Positions 1 through 8,067 of a stretch of DNA of 11,682 bases are shown here, one piece after another. The translations under genes were made by a program, and so were the position numbers. The DNA comes from Nitrospinae bacterium CG11_big_fil_rev_8_21_14_0_20_56_8 (lineage in GTDB: Bacteria > Nitrospinota > Nitrospinia > Nitrospinales > VA-1): positions 1-11,682 of the forward strand of contig PCWF01000086.1 of assembly GCA_002796165.1 (NCBI GenBank), given 5' to 3'. Each line of letters opens with the position of its first letter. Within the stretch, counting starts at the first letter, position 1. Under the pieces are notes generated by a model. The model was not told the DNA's origin. It ran no database searches and saw only the letters and a program-made list of their open reading frames with translations.

Positions 1-741
1 CCCCTGCAGTTTTTGCGGCAGATCAATCCCCATCTCCTGCGCCGGGCGGCCCGGCAGGCGCGCCGGGTCATTACCTTCAGCCGGTTCTCGCGCGACCTCG
101 TGGTGAATGCGCTGGGTCCAGGCTGGGAGGAACGGGTGGAGGTCATCCCCCCGGGTGTGGATCCCGCCTGGCTCGACCTTCAACGAATGCAAGGCGATCC
201 CACAACCGCCGAAATCCTGTTCTGGGGCCGATTGGAAATTGAAAAGGGGTTGTTCGAATTGCTCCAGGCCATGAAAGAGGTGGCCCTTCAGGTGCCGCAC
301 AGCCGGTTGACGCTGATCGGAGAGGGGAATCAGAGGCAGGCGCTGGAGGCGGAAGCCCGGCGGCAGGGAATCGCGTCCCGGGTCCATTTCCCCGGCTGGC
401 TGGGGGAGGGGGAGGTTCAGCGTCTCGCGTCCACCGCCCGGCTCGCCGCGTTCCCCTCCCGCATCGAGAGCTTCGGCCTTTCCGTCGCCGAGGCGATGGG
501 CGCGGGAGTCCCCGTGGTCGCGGGGCGCGCCGGGGCCATTCCCGAAATCGTCGCAGACGGGGTGACCGGAACCCTGGTGCCGCCGGAAGATCCGCAAGCC
601 CTGGCCGCCGCCATCGTCGCGGCCCTCAAACATCCCGAACCGGCATTGCGTATGGCCGAAACGGGTCGGGCGGCGATACGCGAGCGGTACTCCTGGGATC
701 GGGCCGCGGACCGGTTGATCGAACTCTACCGAGCGGAATAA
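1..741 (+). CDS. Glycosyltransferase, GT-B fold, family 4-like (5' partial)
   Basis: This is the C-terminal part of a retaining GT-B glycosyltransferase, which transfers a sugar from a nucleotide-sugar donor to a glycan or lipid acceptor in the cytoplasm. The frame is open to the left edge (PLQF precedes the TTG at 13), so the true start lies outside the window. Visible landmarks are the inter-domain stretch VEVIPPGVDP, the strand ILFWGRLEIEKG that opens the donor-binding domain, LTLIGEG, VHFPGWL, and the E-x7-E donor-site motif ESFGLSVAE. This is followed by AMGAGVPVVAGRAGAIPEI, a typical GT4 C-terminal sequence. The acceptor-binding N-terminal domain is mostly missing, so the substrate cannot be inferred. 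The stop codon overlaps the first codons of a higA-like remnant. Confidence 0.9.
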   Translation, partial: PLQFLRQINPHLLRRAARQARRVITFSRFSRDLVVNALGPGWEERVEVIPPGVDPAWLDLQRMQGDPTTAEILFWGRLEIEKGLFELLQAMKEVALQVPHSRLTLIGEGNQRQALEAEARRQGIASRVHFPGWLGEGEVQRLASTARLAAFPSRIESFGLSVAEAMGAGVPVVAGRAGAIPEIVADGVTGTLVPPEDPQALAAAIVAALKHPEPALRMAETGRAAIRERYSWDRAADRLIELYRAE

Positions 742-923
742 CGGCCGATACCGCCCGGCGTCTGGGAAAATTTTTCGGGAGCGGACCCGAAATCTGGATG
801 AACCTGCAACAAAAATACGATCTGGAAATGGCCGAAAAAGGGGGCGGGGATCTCAAAGATATTAAGTCTTGGAAGAAACCCACCAAATCGAAACCCGTGC
901 CCCGCGCCGGGGTGGGAATTTAG
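738..923 (+). pseudogene. HigA-like antitoxin remnant (3' half)
   Basis: Reading from 738 gives ITADTARRLGKFFG, then SGPEIWMNLQQKYDLEMAE, and a lysine-rich tail ending at TAG 921-923. This matches the second half of the HigA/VapI-type antitoxin (an XRE-family helix-turn-helix protein of about 100 residues), where ITADTALRL, a FFGTSPEFWLNLQ-type stretch and YDL follow the recognition helix. The N-terminal half with the DNA-binding helices is absent: further upstream this frame runs inside the glycosyltransferase gene without family similarity. No start codon, no RBS and no HigB toxin are present nearby. The junction with the glycosyltransferase stop suggests a deletion that fused the two genes. 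The family assignment rests on remembered family consensus, not on a search. Confidence 0.78.
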
Positions 924-1085
924 TTTCGTGGAGGACAACTCGATCGGAGCCTCTCGAAGGGGGGCGAGGTTTTGCTCTGGAGGGGTCGTGGTTTTCCCCG
1001 GCGTCGCCAGGGGCGAATCTTGAAGATTGGCAAGGGGGTCTGAACGGGGTAAACTTATCCGGTAAATGTTTCTGGAGGGATTAAA
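924..1085. other. Unexplained G-rich spacer between two antitoxin remnants
   Basis: No convincing coding region in any frame. The stretch is rich in G runs on the plus strand and contains a perfect small palindrome AATCT-TGA-AGATT at 1016-1028. Its last bases, GGAGGGA at 1074-1080, form the ribosome binding site of the following hicB fragment. It may be another degenerate dispersed element or decayed toxin-antitoxin sequence; nothing in it can be named. Confidence 0.4.
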
Positions 1086-1223
1086 TTGAAACTCCATATT
1101 TCGATCGAACAGGATGAAGACGGATTCTTTGTGGCCGAGGTCCCGGCTCTTCCCGGATGCCTGTCCCAGGGAAAAACCCGGGAAGAGGCGTTGGCCAATA
1201 TCCGTGAGGCTGTCGAAGGGTGA
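1086..1223 (+). pseudogene. HicB-like antitoxin, truncated by a dispersed repeat
   Basis: A TTG start at 1086, 7 bases after a GGAGG site (1074-1078), opens a 45-codon frame. It encodes LKLHISIEQDEDGFFVAE, then VPALPGCLSQGKTREEALAN, and IREAVEG before TGA. This is the N-terminal HicB (UPF0150) fold, with the diagnostic DG-F-VAE, PALPGC-S-G-T and EEA-AN-REA motifs. Short HicB proteins usually run to about 70 residues or more and continue after the EAIEG-like stretch. Here the frame stops inside a palindromic element starting around 1210. HicB normally neutralises the HicA mRNA interferase; no hicA was seen on either side. The intact RBS suggests recent inactivation, or that the short peptide is still made. 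Confidence 0.8.
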
Positions 1224-1275
1224 CGCGGATCATGTTGGAGGCTCATGCTTCGACAAGCTCAGCATGACAGTTGGA
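1210..1275. repeat. Dispersed palindromic repeat (TTCGACA-type)
   Basis: The arms TGTCGAAG (1212-1219) and CTTCGACA (1249-1256) are perfect inverted copies 29 bases apart. The right arm continues as AAGCTCAGCATGACA, and CATG-type sequence lies between. This sequence style (CTTCGACAAGCTCAGCATGAC) is a familiar short interspersed element in many environmental bacterial genomes. It has interrupted the hicB-like gene and lies directly upstream of mnmG. Translation of the right arm gives the LRQAQHD peptide often found as a false N-terminus. Confidence 0.7.
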
Positions 1276-1322
1276 AAAATTTCCGGAATTATGAAATGGG
1301 CTCCTCTACCTTAGGGGGGACG

Positions 1323-3241
<1,919 letters not shown>

Positions 3242-3242
<1 letters not shown>

Positions 3243-3466
3243 TGCACACCGATACCCTCAACTGGCGGCTGGAAATCGACAACCGCGACATCGCCTACAT
3301 CGTCAGCCTGTTCGAGTGCTACGAAAACCTCGCCGTGGTGCGCACGGTGGACCGCGACCGCGGCATCATCGAACTGATGATCGCCCCCGACTTTGCCGAC
3401 GACACCGCCCGCCTTCTCGAAGCCCTGGCAAAGGAAATCCCCCTGCGGCGGATCGATCCCGACTGA
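3242..3466 (+). CDS. Small DUF4911-like protein, coupled to mnmG
   Basis: A 74-residue acidic protein whose ATG shares one base with the mnmG stop (TGATG), so translation is probably coupled. The sequence has IDNRDIAYIVSLFECYENLAVV, then a VDRDRGIIEL strand and a C-terminal helix RLLEALAKEIPLRRID. This resembles the DUF4911 family of about 70-residue proteins, which I recall in deltaproteobacterial-type genomes and whose function is unknown. The alternation of helix and strands suggests a compact alpha/beta fold with no membrane segment or signal peptide. The position directly behind mnmG hints at tRNA modification or translation, but this is inference only. A TTTGCGGT/ACCGCAAA hairpin (3482-3489 with 3502-3509) begins 15 bases after the stop, without a T-run. 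Confidence 0.72.
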
Positions 3467-3481
3467 GCGTGGTCCGACGGA

Positions 3482-3530
3482 TTTGCGGTGCCCACCGGGT
3501 TACCGCAAAGGCGCGAAGGACGCAAAGGAA
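3482..3530. repeat. Hairpin plus dispersed 'GCAAAGGCGCGAAGGACGC' element
   Basis: A perfect 8-bp inverted repeat, TTTGCGGT (3482-3489) and ACCGCAAA (3502-3509), with a 12-base loop runs into ACCGCAAAGGCGCGAAGGA and CGCAAAGG (3502-3528). The second part has the internal period-9 pattern GCAAAGGC/GCGAAGGAC/GCAAAGGA. It matches a widely seen interspersed motif of environmental bacterial genomes, whose reverse-strand translation gives peptides such as FASFAPLR. It follows the DUF4911-like gene and may mark the end of that transcript. Confidence 0.6.
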
Positions 3531-3600
3531 GCCGGTCGGGAACCCCAAGTGAAGACCGATGGGGAGACTCCCCCCATCACCCTGGAATTCATTTCCTTTT

Positions 3601-3655
3601 TGTCATCCTGAGCCCTTCGGCAAACCCAGGATAAACTCCGCGAAGGATCTGGCTG
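3601..3655. repeat. Degenerate dispersed repeat (TCATCCTGAGC-type)
   Basis: TGTCATCCTGAGC at 3601-3613 and GCGAAGGATCTGGC at 3640-3653 are the two ends of a common interspersed element found in many bacterial genomes. Inside are imperfect inverted arms TCATCCTGAGC and ACCCAGGATAA. It is decayed relative to the usual palindromic form. Confidence 0.6.
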
Positions 3656-3671
3656 GAATGGAATGGACACA

Positions 3672-3726
3672 TGCCCCGTAATAGTGTGGGGCAAGATTCC
3701 TCGTCACGGCGTTCCTCGGAACGACA
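3672..3726. repeat. TGCCCC hairpin and 'GATTCCTCGTC' dispersed element
   Basis: TGCCCC (3672-3677) and GGGGCA (3688-3693) form a 6-bp stem with a 10-base loop. It is followed at once by GATTCCTCGTCACGGCG and TTCCTCGGAACGACA (3695-3725), a composition of two near-direct TTCCTCG units. This resembles another interspersed element that is frequent in environmental genomes. No reading frame is present. Confidence 0.5.
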
Positions 3727-3779
3727 TCTCGACATGCCGGCATTCCCGCGATGCATGGCCCTTTGGACGGACCGTCAAT

Positions 3780-3807
3780 GCAGGGGCGAAAAATGTTTCG
3801 CCCCTGC
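3780..3807. repeat. Perfect 12-bp inverted repeat (GCAGGGGCGAAA/TTTCGCCCCTGC)
   Basis: A 12-bp perfect stem with a four-base loop AATG, the strongest hairpin in this gap, 55 bases beyond the stop of the minus-strand radical SAM gene. It lies between converging genes, so it may stop or stabilise transcripts from both sides. There is no T-run on either strand, so it is not a classical intrinsic terminator. The sequence also has the look of a dispersed element (CAGGGGCGAA core). Confidence 0.75.
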
Positions 3808-3862
3808 GACCGCCGTGTTTATTGATGTGTGTCGGTAATTTTTCCGCCCCACTGCCCGGTCC

Positions 3863-5671
3863 TCAGGCGTCTTCGGTCTGGAGGGCCTCTTCGCGCGCGA
3901 GCTGGAAGATGCCGTCGCGGCCGTAATGGTCGAGGTAGAGGAGGAAATGCTCGCGGGAGAGGCACCGCCATACTTTGCGCGAAGGGAACCGCTCGTCGAT
4001 GACGGCGTCGAAGGTTTCGAACACCTCCATCACTTCCTCCCGCGGCATGCCTTCGCGAATCTCGTAGTCGAAGATGATGGCCATGTCCCGATCGGGATCG
4101 TGCACGATACGGTCGATCTTGAACCGGCCGGGGTTATGATAGATGGCGGAATCTTTCTCCAGGGTGAAGATGGACTGGCCGACGGAGTGGATGGTCCCCG
4201 TCCCGGTTTCGCTGTGGGCGGCGGTGAAACCGATGGTATCCTCGGCCTCCTTGCGGGTCTCGGTGGGAAATCCGAAAAAAAGGTAAAGGTGATTCCAGAT
4301 TCCCGCGTCGGAACTGTTTTTGAGCACCCGTTCCTCGGTCTCCTGGTCGCACCCTTTGTCGATGAGCGAGAGGATCCGGTCGTTGGCGCTCTCGAGTCCG
4401 AAAAACAGCATGATGAATCCGGCCCGGAACATGTCGTCGAACAGGGTGGAGGTCTCGACGTCGCTGGATTCGAATTTCAGCATGCCGAGCGCGCGCATAT
4501 CGACCTTTTGCGAGAGGATGGCCTTCGACATTCGACTGAAGGCGTTGGGGGAGATCGCTTCGTCGGAAAAGGTGAAGTACCGGGTGCCGTAGCGCTGGCC
4601 GAGGTAGCCGAGGTCTTCGGCCACGCGCGCCTCGTTCTCTTTCCGGTAATAAGAGTCGTAGATGAAGCTGTGCGTGCAGAACGTGCACTTGCCCCAGTAA
4701 CATCCCCGGCTTGCCATATAGGGAAGCACGGGGTAGGGCATCAGATATTTGCCGAGCGGCAGGTTGTCGAACGTGGGGCGGGCCAACTGCTCGTAGGGCA
4801 GGGACTTGGCCTTGGCGTTCCGCACGATCTTGCCGTCTTCCAGAAAAATGAGGTTGGGCACGGTGTGGAGGGATTTCCCTTCCTGCAGGTGCCGGATCAA
4901 TTGTTCGAGCGGGTATTCTCCCTCGAACAGGATGATGCTGTGGAAAAAGTTCTCGAACAGCGCCTGTTTGCCTTCGAGGATGTCCTGGTGGCGGGCGAAG
5001 ACGCTTCCCCCGATCACAAGGTGCAGGTGGGGGTGGCGCTTGCGGAGAAGACGCGCCAGCGTCAGCGCGGGGATCATCTGGCCCACGTGGATGATGGAGA
5101 GGCCGATGAGACCGTATTGGGACCAGTCCACCGTGGGAAGCAGGTCTTCCTCGAAGAGGGACAGGAACGGATTGGCGAGCCGGTCCACGGTACCGGACAA
5201 AATACCGTCCAGGTTTTCCTCCGGGGTGCCCTGCATGAAAAACGAGTCGAGATCCAGCCGGCTCGGGTGATGCGCGTAGGAGATCAGCTTCATCGCCACC
5301 TTGAGGGTGGTGTAGGCGTTCTTGTAAAGAGGAAACTGGAAAAACCGCGCCTCGTCGCGCAGAACGGCCTTGGCGTCTTCCACCCCGGAGAGGATGCTTT
5401 CCAGGTACTCGGGGTCGCCGAGGATCTGCCGGTAAACGGGGCGGACCTCGTGGTCTTCCGCGGTTCTTGCGGGGGATGACAGGCGCGTCTGTATCTGGCG
5501 GACGCATTGTTCGAGGAAGGACCGGGTGAGCATTCGGTCATACGTTTCAATATTGAAATCGTATTGATCCACCTCCAGACCCTTGTCTTCCAGGTAGGCG
5601 GCAAGGGTCGGCAAGGCCAGATAGGGCTGGCTGGGGTACCATTGCGGTGGAAAGACCAGGGCCGTTTTCAT
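3863..5671 (-). CDS. B12-binding-type radical SAM protein, function unknown
   Basis: A 602-residue protein with the layout of cobalamin-binding radical SAM enzymes. A Rossmann-like N-terminal part starts MKTALVFPPQWYPSQPYLAL (1-20). It ends with YGLIGLSIIHVGQMIPALT and HLVIGGS (186-223). A radical SAM barrel follows, with cluster motif SRGCYWGKCTFC (cysteines 324, 329 and 332), YFTFSDEAI, FFGLESANDRIL and LYLFFGFPTETRKEAEDT (to about 480). A 100-residue C-terminal extension completes it. Cysteine spacing is CX4CX2C instead of CX3CX2C. The canonical DxHxxG cobalamin motif was not found, so B12 may bind base-off without the lower histidine or not at all. The start at 5671 was chosen because GGGAGGAG lies just upstream (5674-5681); a longer frame to 5767 would run through its promoter. 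The substrate is unknown; methylation or a related radical reaction is expected from the family. Confidence 0.88.
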   Translation of the reverse strand: MKTALVFPPQWYPSQPYLALPTLAAYLEDKGLEVDQYDFNIETYDRMLTRSFLEQCVRQIQTRLSSPARTAEDHEVRPVYRQILGDPEYLESILSGVEDAKAVLRDEARFFQFPLYKNAYTTLKVAMKLISYAHHPSRLDLDSFFMQGTPEENLDGILSGTVDRLANPFLSLFEEDLLPTVDWSQYGLIGLSIIHVGQMIPALTLARLLRKRHPHLHLVIGGSVFARHQDILEGKQALFENFFHSIILFEGEYPLEQLIRHLQEGKSLHTVPNLIFLEDGKIVRNAKAKSLPYEQLARPTFDNLPLGKYLMPYPVLPYMASRGCYWGKCTFCTHSFIYDSYYRKENEARVAEDLGYLGQRYGTRYFTFSDEAISPNAFSRMSKAILSQKVDMRALGMLKFESSDVETSTLFDDMFRAGFIMLFFGLESANDRILSLIDKGCDQETEERVLKNSSDAGIWNHLYLFFGFPTETRKEAEDTIGFTAAHSETGTGTIHSVGQSIFTLEKDSAIYHNPGRFKIDRIVHDPDRDMAIIFDYEIREGMPREEVMEVFETFDAVIDERFPSRKVWRCLSREHFLLYLDHYGRDGIFQLAREEALQTEDA

Positions 5672-5749
5672 GGCTCCTCCCTGGGACGGCTTACGGTTCC
5701 CGCGTGGAGGTGGGGACCGGGGATTGATAGAGTTTTTTTCAAAGAAACC

Positions 5750-5778
5750 AGCATAACCTCCGTCCAAGGTCCTGTCAA
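5750..5778 (-). promoter_or_regulatory. Sigma70-like promoter of the radical SAM gene
   Basis: On the minus strand, TTGACA (5778-5773) and TATGCT (5755-5750) are separated by exactly 17 bases. The -35 is perfect and the -10 is 5/6-type. Transcription would begin near 5743, leaving a leader of about 70 bases that contains the GGGAGGAG ribosome site before ATG 5671. Confidence 0.72.
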
Positions 5779-5864
5779 CGCGGCATTTAACGCGGATGCC
5801 ATGCCGTGTGTGAAGAAGAAGCGGAACACCGCGCGAACAGGCCCGCCGCGGGAGCCCTAATTCC

Positions 5865-5894
5865 TTGACACCCTTGTTGCAAGTGCATTATACT
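5865..5894 (+). promoter_or_regulatory. Sigma70-like promoter of the coiled-coil gene
   Basis: TTGACA (5865-5870) and TATACT (5889-5894) with an 18-base spacer. Predicted transcription starts near 5901, about 77 bases before the TTG start at 5978. Together with the minus-strand promoter at 5750-5778 it makes a divergent promoter region of roughly 300 bases without any gene. No obvious operator palindrome was seen between them. Confidence 0.75.
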
Positions 5895-5977
5895 TCCAGC
5901 ATTCCAAGCAAATTCGAGCACAAGCATAAGGTACTGATTTGCCGGTTTTAACCCCGAGTTTTTAAGGAGATTTCCCC

Positions 5978-6610
5978 TTGAGTGAGTCAAAAGACAGGGA
6001 CGAACAGTCGAGCGATGAGAAAACCCAGGATTCGCCGGAAACCGCGACGGAGACCTCCACCAAAGGTGTCGGTGACGATTCTCTGGCGGACCTGAGTGAA
6101 CTCCAGAAAATCAAAGCCGAGCTTCAAAAGGAAAAGGAAAAGGCCGCCAAGGAACTGATCGAAGGCGAGGAGGAGGAAGAGGACCTGCGTGAGGTCGACT
6201 ACCTCCAGAAATTGATCGATCTGTCGGTCAAATTCGATCACCACGTCGGGATGTGGTTGATGACGGCCTATATTGATTGCGGTTTGAAATACGACCACCG
6301 GTTGGCCGAAAGCTACATGACCCAGTTGAACACCATCCAGTCTTTCCTCCGCCTGCTGGAGAAGGTGGACGGGGTGACCCGCGAACTGGTCATCAAGGAC
6401 TGCGTTCTGAAATTGCGCAATTCGATTCAATTGATCCACAAGCACCTGGTGAAACCCCTTTACAAGGAAGTTTCGCTGATGAAGAAATCGCCCAAGTCCG
6501 AGAGTCTGGAAAATTTCAAGGAAAACTGGAACCAGAGGTTGCTGGATTTGCAGAAGGCGTGTGATTTCGAATTCCAGGTTCTGGACGTCAAGGGCTTCAT
6601 GGTAAAGTGA
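5978..6610 (+). CDS. Acidic coiled-coil protein of unknown function
   Basis: A 210-residue protein that I do not recognise. The start is TTG at 5978, supported by AAGGAGA (5964-5970) with 7-base spacing; no ATG is available near it. Residues 1-40 are hydrophilic, acidic and low-complexity (many D, E, S, T). Residues 37-75 form a charged helix with a likely coiled coil, including KIKAELQKEKEKAAKEL and the run GEEEEEDLR. Residues 73-165 look like an all-helical domain (YLQKLIDLSVKFDHHVGMWL, LNTIQSFLRLLEKV), and the C-terminus ends FEFQVLDVKGFMVK. There is no signal peptide and no membrane segment. Cysteines occur at 101, 142 and 195. It has its own promoter and is divergent from the radical SAM gene. 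The helical core could be a dimerisation or scaffold domain; this is inference. Confidence 0.85.
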   Translation: MSESKDRDEQSSDEKTQDSPETATETSTKGVGDDSLADLSELQKIKAELQKEKEKAAKELIEGEEEEEDLREVDYLQKLIDLSVKFDHHVGMWLMTAYIDCGLKYDHRLAESYMTQLNTIQSFLRLLEKVDGVTRELVIKDCVLKLRNSIQLIHKHLVKPLYKEVSLMKKSPKSESLENFKENWNQRLLDLQKACDFEFQVLDVKGFMVK

Positions 6611-6830
6611 GGGGAGGCGGATCCGGCGCCGGGAGCGGGGATCGGGTTCCATTTTCCGCAGATGGGCGCTTTGGGCACGGGTTCGGGGCACGAGGCGCGA
6701 TGCAATCTTTCCCGGTGGAGTGGCCTCCGAACCTTTCGGCCCGGCCTGTTCATGGCAAGTGGCTGGGGTCGCCGTATGAATTGATCGCAAGAAGGGGGAG
6801 TGTTTCCCCCGGATGATCGGTGTTTTGGCG
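6611..6830. other. Long 3' untranslated stretch, no gene seen
   Basis: 220 bases between the stop of the coiled-coil gene and its terminator. A 69-codon frame from GTG 6607 is glycine- and proline-rich, lacks a ribosome site and resembles no family. A GGGGGA/TCCCCC hairpin lies at 6794-6810. The region could carry a 3' UTR-derived small RNA ending at the terminator, but the sequence gives no direct sign of one. Confidence 0.35.
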
Positions 6831-6856
6831 AAAGGCCCCGGTTCGGGGCCTTTTTT
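6831..6856 (+). terminator. Strong intrinsic terminator
   Basis: Perfect 10-bp stem AAAGGCCCCG (6831-6840) and CGGGGCCTTT (6844-6853) with loop GTT, merging into a run of six T (6851-6856). It ends the transcript of the coiled-coil gene and insulates the downstream NHL-led cluster. Confidence 0.92.
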
Positions 6857-6958
6857 AATTGCGTCGTTTTCAGGGGCCCGCTCAAAATCGGGGTTCATGT
6901 GATGGGGCAATCGGCTTTCCCTTGGACGGCTTGGGATGAGCTTGGGCGTAAACCGTTT

Positions 6959-6986
6959 TTGAAGCGGAATCGGCTTCATTTATCAA
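6959..6986 (+). promoter_or_regulatory. Possible promoter of the NHL-led operon
   Basis: TTGAAG (6959-6964) and TATCAA (6981-6986) separated by 16 bases, each matching sigma70 consensus at four of six positions. It lies between the terminator at 6831-6856 and the NHL start at 7023, where a promoter is needed. No better candidate was found in 6857-7022; a different sigma factor is also possible. Confidence 0.35.
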
Positions 6987-7022
6987 CCCCTCCCGGATTT
7001 GGGGAGGAGGTTTTGGGGGACT

Positions 7023-8039
7023 ATGGCGGACGAGAATCTGGAGGAGATCGAAGCGGGTGAGGATAATTCCGTGGCTACGGCTCTCGAGGTTTCGCAAATA
7101 GAGCCGGGAACCGAAGAGGCGCTTGAAAAGGTCGAGGTCGATCATTCCCGCCTCTACGTCTGGGTAGCCGATACGGGAAACGACCGGATTCAGAAATTCG
7201 ATGGCAACGGAAATTTCCTGATGCAGTTCGGGAAATCGGGCGGCACCAGGGCGCCGTACAGTCCCGGAGAATTCAAAACGCCCACCGCCATCACCGTGGA
7301 CGTGGACGGCAACATCTGGGTGGCGGATACGGGATGTCATCGCATCCAGAAATTCGATCCCGCCGGGGAATTCATTCTCGAATTCGGCAAGGAGGGCTGG
7401 GGGCAGGAAAAGTTCTACTGGCCGGAGGGGATTCTCGCCGAACCGACGGGCACCATCCTGGTAGCGGATACGAACAATCATTGCGTCAAGCGGTATGACG
7501 ATGAAGGGGATTTTCTGTTGAGTTTCGGTTGCGCGGGCAATTTCGACGGATTCATGAAATTTCCCACGGGCCTTGCCTTGGATAAGGAGGGAAATATTTA
7601 CGTGGCGGACCGGGACAATCAGCGGATCCAGATTTTCAACGAGGACGGTCAGTTCATGAGCAAGTTCGGCGAGTACGGGTTTGAACCGGGCCGGCTGAAT
7701 TTCCCCACAGGCATCGTGGTGCGGCGGGACGGTACGCTGATTATATCTGAAAAGAGCCAGAACAGGCTTCAGATTTTCGACCGCGAGGGTCATGCTCTCG
7801 GGGTGATCGGCGGACCCGGGAAGCGGGATGGCCAATTCAATTGCCCTACCTGGATTGCCGAAGATCCTTACGGGTTTCTCTTCGTGGTCGATACTTTGAA
7901 CCAGAGGATCCAGAAATTCGATCCCGATCTTAATTTTGTTGCCAAATGGGGCATGGTTGGCAAGGAACCCGGACAATTCAACAACCTGACCGGGCTGTGT
8001 CTTTCCTGGGAACCGGATTGGGCTCCGCAGGACGATTAA
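7023..8039 (+). CDS. NHL-repeat six-bladed beta-propeller protein
   Basis: A 338-residue protein with an acidic head (MADENLEEIEAGEDN, about residues 1-40) followed by six NHL repeats that should close one six-bladed propeller. The blade signatures are WVADTGNDRIQKF (47-59), IWVADTGCHRIQKF (98-111), ILVADTNNHCVKRY (145-158), IYVADRDNQRIQIF (192-205), LIISEKSQNRLQIF (239-252) and LFVVDTLNQRIQKF (286-299). NHL propellers usually bind proteins, RNA or ligands on the top face, but the partner here is unknown. No signal peptide or transmembrane helix is present, so the protein appears cytoplasmic unless exported by another route. ATG 7023 is preferred (GGGAGGAGG at 7002-7010; GGGGGA closer) over a TTG at 6999. 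It heads a tight run of same-strand genes; the next starts 28 bases after its stop. Confidence 0.93.
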   Translation: MADENLEEIEAGEDNSVATALEVSQIEPGTEEALEKVEVDHSRLYVWVADTGNDRIQKFDGNGNFLMQFGKSGGTRAPYSPGEFKTPTAITVDVDGNIWVADTGCHRIQKFDPAGEFILEFGKEGWGQEKFYWPEGILAEPTGTILVADTNNHCVKRYDDEGDFLLSFGCAGNFDGFMKFPTGLALDKEGNIYVADRDNQRIQIFNEDGQFMSKFGEYGFEPGRLNFPTGIVVRRDGTLIISEKSQNRLQIFDREGHALGVIGGPGKRDGQFNCPTWIAEDPYGFLFVVDTLNQRIQKFDPDLNFVAKWGMVGKEPGQFNNLTGLCLSWEPDWAPQDD

Positions 8040-8067
8040 TGCATACAATGAGACAGGAAGGCCGACG

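Noticed and set aside
3500..3694. Small minus-strand frame translating FASFAPLR-type peptides
   Set aside because: The peptide is the translation of dispersed repeats, a known source of spurious gene calls.
3482..3806. CRISPR-like array because of repeated hairpins
   Set aside because: The hairpins differ in sequence, are not evenly spaced and there is no repeated unit with spacers, nor any cas gene.
3926..5479. Long open frame (517 codons) on the plus strand opposite the radical SAM gene
   Set aside because: Its sequence is G, E and V rich without domain features, while the minus strand has a radical SAM cluster motif, an RBS and a promoter.
6607..6816. 69-codon frame starting with GTG overlapping the coiled-coil stop
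   Set aside because: No RBS, low-complexity G/R/P composition and no family resemblance; treated as untranslated 3' region.
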